Shown one piece after another: positions 1 to 7,247 of a stretch of 64,000 nucleotides of DNA. The notes below the pieces were generated by a model. It was given only the letters and a program-made list of their open reading frames with translations. It was not told the origin of the DNA and did no database searches. Position 1 is the stretch's first letter. Every line of letters begins with the position of its first letter. The DNA lies in the NCBI GenBank assembly GCA_012960505.1, contig DUBC01000033.1, forward strand, positions 1-64,000, given 5' to 3'. The DNA comes from Verrucomicrobiales bacterium (GTDB lineage Bacteria; Verrucomicrobiota; Verrucomicrobiia; Verrucomicrobiales; DEV007). The translations under genes were made by a program, and so were the position numbers.

Positions 1-2195
1 AAGCAGACTTTGATAAGGACGGGCTCACTGACACTGAAGAATACAACATCAGAATAATTGATCCGACCAAATCAGATTCTGATAATGATGGTTTAGATGA
101 TTTCACTGAGATCGATGATGGAACAAATCCATCGAATCCAGATACAGACAATGATGGTTTAAATGATGGAGCCGAAATTACGGCAAAAACGGATCCGACG
201 GATCCGGACACAGACGGGGACGGTTACATGGACGGAATTGAAGTAGCTAATGGCAGTGACCCCAATGATGACAACAGCACACCTTCTCCTCTGATGGCCT
301 ATTACGACTTCGAGGGAGATCAAGGAAATACAGTCAAAGATAAAGGATCTTGGGGAAATGATGCTGAAGTGACCCGTCCAGATCAGACTACTCTAGGGAT
401 CGAGGGAGGCGCGCCAGGAGGATCTAGTCCCATCACTGCAGCCCAATTAAATGATGGCCTTCTCAATGTTCCAGGCATTGATCTAACTAAAATCATAAGT
501 GGAGAAGGCAGTTACACTTTTAGCGCATGGCTCAAACCAACTGATCTAGGAGGTGATAAATTCCTCTTCGGCCAAACGGTCCAAGGAATTCATAACGGTA
601 TCCGTAACAACGGATACCTGCATCAGGCTCACTGGGGAGCAGACACGAACGGAGCCACGAACTTGAATGATTATTTAGCTGATGATTTGGACGGATGGAT
701 CCATGCCGCCTGGACATATGACGGTGAAACAGACACTGGTCAGATCTACCTCGATGGTGTTATTGACTACGAAGGTGCTAAAAATGCACCGAACGGAAGC
801 GGAAACCTAATCGTTGGTGGAAGCAATGGTGGAGGTGACAACTTCCGAGGACTCGTTGACGAGGTCGCTATCTGGGAAGATGTCCAGAGTGAAGAATTTA
901 TCGCTAGCCTAGCTGAAGGAGCTAGCCCGTTCCCTGAGAACAATACTGATGATGATAATGACGGATTGCCAGATTTTTGGGAAACAAAGAACGATGTGGA
1001 TGATCCTGAAGCAGACCCTGATCAGGACGGGCTCACGAATGCAGACGAATACGATAATAAAACAAACCCGAACAAAGCCGACACCGATGAAGATGGCTTG
1101 GATGATGGCACTGAAGTCGCCGGAAAATCATCTCCCCTAAGTAAAGACACGGACAATGACGGACTCAGCGATAGCGAGGAAAAAGCTGCCGGCACTGATC
1201 CGACCAAGGATGATACGGACGAGGACGGATACTCGGATTTGAAAGAGATAGAAGTCGGCAGCAATCCACTCAATGCGAACAGCGTGCCTCCAGCACCATC
1301 CATCGACGAACCTCTTTTCTTTTATGATTTCGAAGGCGATGAGGGAAACCTGGTCACTGACAAGGGACAGCGAGGAAACAATGCAGATGTGACGCGGGCA
1401 GAGAAGACTGAGTTAGGAGTTATAGGAGGAGCGCCACAAGGATCTAGCCCTGGAACTGCTATTGAATTCTCTGATGGACTTCTCAATGTTCCTGACGTTG
1501 ATATGGCTGAAATCATCAGTGGCGAAGGCAGTTACACATTCAGCGCATGGCTCAAACCTAGTGACCTCAGTGGTAACAAGTTCCTATTTGGTCAGACAAA
1601 TCAGGGAATTCATAACGGCATTCGTAACGGAGGATTCCTGCACCAAGCTCACTGGGGAGCAGACACGAACGGAGCCACAAATCTCAATGGTTATCTTGAG
1701 GCAGACGAAGATGGTTGGATCCATGCCGCCTGGACATATGACGGTGAAACAGACACTGGCAAGATTTATTTAGATGGTAGCCTTGATTGGGAAGGCAATA
1801 AACGTGCCCCCAACGGCAGTGGCAATTTGATCATTGGTGGACGCAGTGGCGGAGGGGATGGTTATTATGGATTAGCCGACGACATCGCCATGTGGGACAT
1901 GGTACTTGAGCCGGAAGCAATTGAAGAACTCGCATTAGGGGGCAGTCCGATCGGAGCGAATTTGCCATTTCAAATCACATCAATCACCTACGACTTGCAA
2001 TCCGGTGAGATAGAGCTGACATGGGATTCCAAGCCAGGAAGAACCTATTTACTCTTATACAATACCTCATTCGAGAACTGGGACGCAGACATCGATGACG
2101 GTATCGAGTCGGGCGGAGAATCGACAACTTACCGTTTCGAAAATCCGGAAGGACCCGAAGCTAAGGCTCTGTTCTTTAAAGTGATTGAAAACTAA
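1..2195 (+). CDS. LamG / thrombospondin type 3 repeat surface protein (5' end outside window)
   Basis: The reading frame is open from the window edge (first full codon at 3), so the N-terminus and signal peptide are missing; about 730 residues are visible. Order: Asp-rich TSP3-type calcium-binding repeats (DxDxDG loops, bases 3-285), a LamG/concanavalin-like domain (about 294-930), more TSP3 repeats (about 940-1290), a second LamG domain (about 1314-1950), and a C-terminal module of about 75 residues ending FFKVIEN. The two LamG domains are near copies. LamG folds usually bind glycans or protein ligands, so an exported adhesin or glycan-binding role is inferred. No sortase or PEP-CTERM tail is present. 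The closest relative in the window is the protein on the minus strand at 34410-37478, which has the same domain series and the same ending. Confidence 0.85.
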   Translation, partial: ADFDKDGLTDTEEYNIRIIDPTKSDSDNDGLDDFTEIDDGTNPSNPDTDNDGLNDGAEITAKTDPTDPDTDGDGYMDGIEVANGSDPNDDNSTPSPLMAYYDFEGDQGNTVKDKGSWGNDAEVTRPDQTTLGIEGGAPGGSSPITAAQLNDGLLNVPGIDLTKIISGEGSYTFSAWLKPTDLGGDKFLFGQTVQGIHNGIRNNGYLHQAHWGADTNGATNLNDYLADDLDGWIHAAWTYDGETDTGQIYLDGVIDYEGAKNAPNGSGNLIVGGSNGGGDNFRGLVDEVAIWEDVQSEEFIASLAEGASPFPENNTDDDNDGLPDFWETKNDVDDPEADPDQDGLTNADEYDNKTNPNKADTDEDGLDDGTEVAGKSSPLSKDTDNDGLSDSEEKAAGTDPTKDDTDEDGYSDLKEIEVGSNPLNANSVPPAPSIDEPLFFYDFEGDEGNLVTDKGQRGNNADVTRAEKTELGVIGGAPQGSSPGTAIEFSDGLLNVPDVDMAEIISGEGSYTFSAWLKPSDLSGNKFLFGQTNQGIHNGIRNGGFLHQAHWGADTNGATNLNGYLEADEDGWIHAAWTYDGETDTGKIYLDGSLDWEGNKRAPNGSGNLIIGGRSGGGDGYYGLADDIAMWDMVLEPEAIEELALGGSPIGANLPFQITSITYDLQSGEIELTWDSKPGRTYLLLYNTSFENWDADIDDGIESGGESTTYRFENPEGPEAKALFFKVIEN
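294..1950 (+). repeat. Internal duplication of the LamG domain
   Basis: The LamG unit at about 294-930 recurs at about 1314-1950 with an offset of 1020 bp (340 codons). Some stretches are identical at DNA level, for example 627-658 with 1647-1678 and 696-739 with 1716-1759, while the flanking codons differ. Confidence 0.85.
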
Positions 2196-2223
2196 AAGAA
2201 ATTACTGCTACCGCTCGTCATTT

Positions 2224-2460
2224 TTAACGCCCATGTGAGTACAGCCATTTATAAAATTCTGGGTTACTGTAAGTCCGAGTCCATGAGTCATGACCGACTC
2301 CCTTGTATGAAGTGAATTTGATACTCTCATTGCCGGCTTCTTTTAAAGCCTCTACCAAGACCTCGCTTTCCTTTTGCGGCACTGCCTTATCATTCGACCC
2401 ATGATTCATGGTCAGTTGTTCGGGGATTGAAAGCCATGAGCCACTGTTCCCGTTATAATT
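2224..2460 (-). pseudogene. C-terminal remnant of an alpha/beta hydrolase (dienelactone hydrolase / predicted peptidase type)
   Basis: About 78 codons are open between an in-frame stop at 2461-2463 and the natural stop at 2224. The peptide holds the last part of an alpha/beta hydrolase: the acid motif HGSNDKAVP, an ALKEAG helix, and the catalytic-His motif GVGHDSWT followed by a YKWLYSHGR ending. The first two thirds of the enzyme, including the nucleophile Ser, are missing, and I could not recover them in other frames upstream. The remaining intergenic sequence, 2461-2744, holds nothing else I can support. An internal ATG at 2409 could start a 61-residue peptide, but this would not be an enzyme. 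Confidence 0.7.
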
Positions 2461-2744
2461 TTAATGCCCTTCGTAATGCCCTATAAGTTCGGACTGTGTT
2501 GGTCAGGAGAGATCACTGGAAACCGAAACCTTGTCATTGCAGACTGGGGGCGACAGCAAGAGTCTCGAAGAGACATCCCAACTGATTTCGAATCAAGCTC
2601 CTTAAACCAGACTTAGCCACCCTTCCTAGGCTATAAAAACAGAGTTTTTGATCTTACGCTCCCTGACTAATAATTCAAGGAATCTGATTTTCTCTATTTT
2701 AAACTGTTTCGATAATAGATAATGCATCTATAAATGTTCAGATA

Positions 2745-3500
2745 ATGAAGGCGTACATAAGTTATTTGATTTTTTCTTGTTCACTAATTGTTATTCCCGG
2801 TCTATTTGCTAATGAGGCCGCAGATGACAGTAAAAAATCTAATGAAGTATCTGGTCCATCAGTTACATCTCAGCCCAGATTAGAAGAGTGGTGGTTTGCT
2901 AGGCATGCAGAGAATATTGGCAAGATGAGTAAGGGAGAGTTTGATTTGCTGATGCTGGGTGATTCAATTACTCATAATTTTGAGAGTGTTGGTTTAGAGG
3001 TATGGAAAAAATACTTTGAGCCAAGAAAAGCAATTAATCTTGGCTTTGGTGGAGATAGGACAAATCATCTTCTTTGGAGGATTCAACATTTGCCTGTACT
3101 TAAAAAAGCTCCTAAGGGAGCTGTTGTTCTTATTGGAACTAATAACATATGCTGGGGTAGTGATAAGCCTAGACAGGCGGCTGAGGGGGTTAAAGTAATT
3201 GCTAAAAAGTTACATTCAATTTATCCACAAACAGAGGTCCTTGTCCTCGGGCTACTACCTAGGAGGCGTGAATTAACACATCCTCACCGCAAACAAATCA
3301 TTGAGTTAAATTCTTATCTTCCTGAGATTTTGAAGGATATACCAAAGGTTAAATTTCTCGAGATTGGCCCTCATTTTCTGGACGATAAAGGTCACTTGTC
3401 TAAGGAAATGATGCCGGATACAACTCACCCTAGTGAGAAAGGACATGAGGTTTGGGCCAAAGCAATCGAATCAGAATTGATCAGAATGGTAGGTCGTTAA
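2745..3500 (+). CDS. SGNH/GDSL-family esterase (acetylhydrolase-like), exported
   Basis: A 251-residue protein with a signal peptide (hydrophobic core about residues 5-20, likely cleavage after FANEA). SGNH-hydrolase blocks are all visible: GDS with nucleophile Ser74, GFGGDRTN with the oxyanion Gly near 102, GTNN at 131-134, and the DTTH pair Asp225/His228. The sequence resembles the PAF-acetylhydrolase beta/gamma branch. Such enzymes in polysaccharide-degrading bacteria commonly remove O-acetyl groups from sugars; that substrate is inference. It is followed 28 bp later by a small LRR protein on the same strand and preceded by the hydrolase remnant on the other strand. Confidence 0.85.
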   Translation: MKAYISYLIFSCSLIVIPGLFANEAADDSKKSNEVSGPSVTSQPRLEEWWFARHAENIGKMSKGEFDLLMLGDSITHNFESVGLEVWKKYFEPRKAINLGFGGDRTNHLLWRIQHLPVLKKAPKGAVVLIGTNNICWGSDKPRQAAEGVKVIAKKLHSIYPQTEVLVLGLLPRRRELTHPHRKQIIELNSYLPEILKDIPKVKFLEIGPHFLDDKGHLSKEMMPDTTHPSEKGHEVWAKAIESELIRMVGR

Positions 3501-3528
3501 TTGTGTTAGAAAGATACAATATGTTGAT

Positions 3529-4218
3529 ATGAAGGGAGCTTTAGTAGTTTGTCTAGTTCTGGTTAATATTATTTCCCAGGGTTTTGCCGAAGAAAAATCT
3601 TCATATCCGATTGCTAGCCCTTTAGCTAATTTCAAGTGGCGTATTTATAATCCACAATCAGTTAGTACACGTTATGCCATAATCACTCAGTTCATTGCAA
3701 ACAATTCCCTTGTAGTTATACCGGAAAAAATTCATAAAATTTCTGTTAAGAAAATAGACCGAAGTGCTTTTTTTCGATGCAGTGAAATGAGCTACATTAT
3801 TTTTCCAGACACGGTCAATCACATTGGATCGTCCGCATTCAATCGATGCTCTCAGCTTTCCAAGATAATCATTCCTAAAGAGGTTTCAATTATCAGGGCC
3901 AGTACATTTTTCCGTTGTTTCAATCTAAACTCAGTTCAAATGTCTGAAAATGTTTATAGCATTAGAGAATATGCTTTTTCGCATTGCCGTAGTCTCAAAG
4001 AAATAACAATTCCAAGTAAAGTTTCTGTAATCGAGAATAATGCATTTTCTGAATGCCTTAGTCTCGAGAGAGTGGTGTTCCTTGGCAATGCACCTAAAGA
4101 AAACCCGGAAGTATTCCAAAGATCTGAACCTATCATTTATCGTAGTGAAAAATCGAAAGGATGGAAGGAAACCTGGTGCGGTCGTCCTGTAAAAATTATT
4201 ACTGATTCTTCTTCCTGA
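3529..4218 (+). CDS. Exported BspA-type leucine-rich repeat protein
   Basis: A 229-residue protein with a signal peptide (core about 4-18, cleavage after GFAEE likely). Residues about 70-200 hold four to five BspA/TpLRR (LRR_5) units of about 23 residues, with the recurring pattern AFxxCxxLxxIxIPxxVxxI. This repeat type is used in secreted or cell-surface proteins for protein-protein or adhesive contacts. There is no catalytic motif and no sorting tail. It lies 28 bp after the SGNH esterase and 21 bp before the globin gene, so it may share their transcript. Function beyond binding is unknown. Confidence 0.75.
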   Translation: MKGALVVCLVLVNIISQGFAEEKSSYPIASPLANFKWRIYNPQSVSTRYAIITQFIANNSLVVIPEKIHKISVKKIDRSAFFRCSEMSYIIFPDTVNHIGSSAFNRCSQLSKIIIPKEVSIIRASTFFRCFNLNSVQMSENVYSIREYAFSHCRSLKEITIPSKVSVIENNAFSECLSLERVVFLGNAPKENPEVFQRSEPIIYRSEKSKGWKETWCGRPVKIITDSSS

Positions 4219-4239
4219 TTCATTTCATTTTTTGAATTC

Positions 4240-4611
4240 ATGAATGAAGTTTATCAACAGATTGGTGTGGAAGGGTTGAATGCTCTTGTTTGTGCATTTT
4301 ATAAAAAGGTGAAGGGGGATGATTTGTTATCTCCAATGTATCCAAGTGATGACTGGGAGAGTGCCCAAGGGAGATTAGCCGATTTTCTTATCTATCGATG
4401 TGGTGGATCTCAAAAATACATAGAAAAACGGGGGCATCCCCGTTTGCGGATGCGTCATATGCCGTTTCATATAGGCACTGCCGAAAGGGATCGGTGGTTG
4501 AAGCTTATGGGTGAGGCGATGAAGGAAACAAAAGTTGAACCTCCAGCTTCAAAATTATTGGCAGAATTTTTTGCTCAGACAGCAGATTTCATGCGTAACG
4601 CACCGGAGTAA
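4240..4611 (+). CDS. Truncated hemoglobin, group II-like
   Basis: A 123-residue cytoplasmic protein without a signal peptide. It matches the 2/2 globin fold of group II (GlbO type): RLADFL in helix E, a GG turn at 55-56, the segment RGHPRLRMRH with proximal heme ligand His73, the PFHIG segment, then ERDRWL in helix G. Family members bind O2 or NO and act in oxygen or nitrosative-stress handling. The gene ends 10 bp before the probable GTG start of the transporter fusion, so translation may be coupled, although a functional link between the two is not evident. Confidence 0.85.
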   Translation: MNEVYQQIGVEGLNALVCAFYKKVKGDDLLSPMYPSDDWESAQGRLADFLIYRCGGSQKYIEKRGHPRLRMRHMPFHIGTAERDRWLKLMGEAMKETKVEPPASKLLAEFFAQTADFMRNAPE

Positions 4612-4621
4612 AAATTTTTTC

Positions 4622-7246
4622 GTGGCTTCAATTGATAAATTTCGGCAATATATAGGGGTGAGAATTTTTCAGTTAATTATTATATGGACTACATTTTTAG
4701 GTTCTATCGCGGTTGCTGCGGATGATCTCCTGAAATGGGAAAAGTTGCCTGAACTGCCGCCAGGTAATGGGCAAGAAGAGAACCCTGGAGTTGCTGGTCC
4801 ATTTGTAGGAATTCACAACAATGCACTAATTATTGCAGGAGGTGCCAACTTTCCAGGGAAGCCATTATGGGAGACGGACAAGGTATGGCAGGACGAAATT
4901 TATGTACTTGTCAGGGAGGAAGACTCTGAAGGGGACTCGTATACTTGGAAAGATGGCGGTAAACTTCTAAGGCCTCTGGCATATGGAGCTTCAGTTTCTA
5001 CTGATAAAGGAGTCCTTTGTATTGGTGGAGATGATGCTACAAAAGTTTATCAGGAAGTGTTTCTTCTTTCTTGGGATAACGAGAAGAATGAATTAACGCG
5101 TCAGGAATTACCCGGACTTTCTGAGCCCGTCGCCTATGGCGCTGCCACATTTGTTAATGGGATTGTTTATCTTGTCGGGGGGCAGACCGGGAAGTCGCTC
5201 AATACTGCGACTAATAAGGTCTATTCTTTCGACTTAAATAATTTTGAGAAGCAAAAGAGTACTAGTTGGAATGAGCTTCCAGAGATCCCATGGTCATCCC
5301 GTGCCTTTGTCCAAGTGGCTTCCCAACATAACGGTTATGATGATTGTGTTTATGTGATTGGAGGAAGGCGTGAGAAAGGTGACGGTGAGGATCTTTTGTC
5401 TGACGTATGGGAATACAATACACGCAGTAAAGAATGGCGACAAAGAGCAAGCTTTAAGGGGCCTCTGATGGCTGGCACTGCAATCGGATATAAGCAAAGC
5501 CATATCGTGGTGCTTGGAGGATCGCATGGCACTTATTGGGGGAAAGCTGATGATCTTAAGGATGAGCATCCTGGTTTTCTTAAGAAAACATATCTTTATC
5601 ATACCATCACAGATACCTGGATAGAATCAGGAGACAGTCCTGTAAATCATGTAACAACGGTTCCTGTCCTATGGGATGATTCGATTATTATTGCCAGTGG
5701 TGAGGTTCGTCCACGGGTCCGTTCTCCGAAATTATGGAAGGTGACGCCACAAACGAAGAGTAAAGATTTCGGAACAGTAAATTATTTGGTTCTGACTGTT
5801 TACCTGCTCCTTATGGTTTTGGTTGGTTTGTTTTTTGCCAAAAGGAACAAAGGCACTGATGATTTTTTCCGAGGAGGAAAGCGTGTGGTATGGTGGGCAG
5901 CGGGTTGCAGTATTTTTGCGACCATGCTCAGTTCACTGACATTCACCGGATTGCCCAGCAAGGCGTATGCTACTGATTGGGTTTATTTTTTGGCGAACAT
6001 GATGATTCCTGTCGTTGCTTTTGTTGCTGTTTATGTGGCTCTTCCATTTTACCGAAAAATTGATGCGACAAGTGCTTACGAATATCTTGAGAAGCGATTC
6101 AATCGTCGAGTAAGGATGCTGGGCAGTGGTTTTTTTACTTTGTTCCACATTTTCCGTATGGCAGTCGTAATGTCATTGACTGGTTTGGCTTTGGCTTCAG
6201 CAACGCCATTAACTCCTTGGCAGTCTGTGGTTCTCATGGGATTTTTGAGTATTCTTTATTGTACAATGGGAGGTATTGAAGCTGTGATTTGGACTGATAC
6301 GATACAAACCATTGTTCTGCTTGGTGGGGCCGTGATTGCTTTCTTTATGCTTATCAGCGGCGTTAATGGAGGATTCGAGGGATTTCTTTCTATTGCCGGA
6401 GAAGCCGACAAATTTCGTATTGCGAACTTCAATTGGGATATTACAAACGCTCAGGTAGCTGTTTGGGTCATTATTTTGGGTGCTTTAGCACAAAACGTTT
6501 CCGGATACACAGCAGACCAATCAGTGGTCCAGCGCTATATGACAACCCCGGATCAAAAAATGGCAGCACGTTCGATTTGGACTAATGCGGTGCTCAGTGT
6601 CATTGCCAGTGTCCTGTTCTTTGGCCTTGGATCAGCACTCTTTGCTTTCTATGCGTCCAATCCTGTTAAGCTTGACCCGACCATAAAGACTGATCAAATT
6701 TTTCCATTGTTCATTGCAAATGAAATGCCTGTTGGTCTTGCGGGTCTGATCGTCGCTGGAATTTTTGCTGCTGCCCAATCGACCGTGTCCACAAGCATGA
6801 ATTCAACCGCGACCACGCTTGTTACTGATTTTATGAAACCTATGAACATGTGCCGAGATGACCGTCAGTATCTCAAGTCCGCAAGATGGTTAACGATTAT
6901 TATGGGAATTCTTGGGACAGTCTTTGGGCTTTGGTTTCTTAATCCTGAAATTAAGTCGTTGTTTGATGAGTTCATCAAAATTGTGGGATTGATTCTCGGA
7001 ATGCTAGGAGGAATTTTTCTTCTGGGCGTCCTGACAAGAACTGCAAATGCTACCGGAGCAATTATAGGATGCTTTGGTGGAGTTGCAGTTGTTTTATGGG
7101 TTTGGAAGATGACTGATGCCCATGCTTACTTTTATCCGTTCGCTTCGGTAGGAAGTTGTTTTTTGATTGGTCTGATTAGCAGTTACTTTTTTAAAGGTAA
7201 AAGTGAAACTAGGGGGCTCACTATTCACACGATCAAAGAGAAGTAG
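4622..7246 (+). CDS. Kelch-repeat (NanM-like) domain fused to sodium:solute symporter (SSS)
   Basis: About 874 residues from GTG 4622, which lies just past the globin stop and precedes a hydrophobic signal segment (RIFQLIIIWTTFLGS). The frame also has an ATG at 4535, but that would overlap the globin by 77 bp; GTG 4658 is another option. The first ~360 residues form a six-bladed kelch propeller (VGGQTG, VIGGRR and VLGGSHG blades) like N-acetylneuraminate epimerase/mutarotase. From about residue 375 a sodium:solute symporter of about 13 membrane segments follows (TVYLLLMVLVGLFF first; sodium-site-like STVSTSMNSTATT late). In known sialic-acid systems the mutarotase and transporter are separate genes; here they are one chain, so the propeller would sit in the periplasm and feed the channel. 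The sialic acid or related acidic-sugar substrate is inferred. Confidence 0.8.
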   Translation: MASIDKFRQYIGVRIFQLIIIWTTFLGSIAVAADDLLKWEKLPELPPGNGQEENPGVAGPFVGIHNNALIIAGGANFPGKPLWETDKVWQDEIYVLVREEDSEGDSYTWKDGGKLLRPLAYGASVSTDKGVLCIGGDDATKVYQEVFLLSWDNEKNELTRQELPGLSEPVAYGAATFVNGIVYLVGGQTGKSLNTATNKVYSFDLNNFEKQKSTSWNELPEIPWSSRAFVQVASQHNGYDDCVYVIGGRREKGDGEDLLSDVWEYNTRSKEWRQRASFKGPLMAGTAIGYKQSHIVVLGGSHGTYWGKADDLKDEHPGFLKKTYLYHTITDTWIESGDSPVNHVTTVPVLWDDSIIIASGEVRPRVRSPKLWKVTPQTKSKDFGTVNYLVLTVYLLLMVLVGLFFAKRNKGTDDFFRGGKRVVWWAAGCSIFATMLSSLTFTGLPSKAYATDWVYFLANMMIPVVAFVAVYVALPFYRKIDATSAYEYLEKRFNRRVRMLGSGFFTLFHIFRMAVVMSLTGLALASATPLTPWQSVVLMGFLSILYCTMGGIEAVIWTDTIQTIVLLGGAVIAFFMLISGVNGGFEGFLSIAGEADKFRIANFNWDITNAQVAVWVIILGALAQNVSGYTADQSVVQRYMTTPDQKMAARSIWTNAVLSVIASVLFFGLGSALFAFYASNPVKLDPTIKTDQIFPLFIANEMPVGLAGLIVAGIFAAAQSTVSTSMNSTATTLVTDFMKPMNMCRDDRQYLKSARWLTIIMGILGTVFGLWFLNPEIKSLFDEFIKIVGLILGMLGGIFLLGVLTRTANATGAIIGCFGGVAVVLWVWKMTDAHAYFYPFASVGSCFLIGLISSYFFKGKSETRGLTIHTIKEK

Positions 7247-7247
7247 T

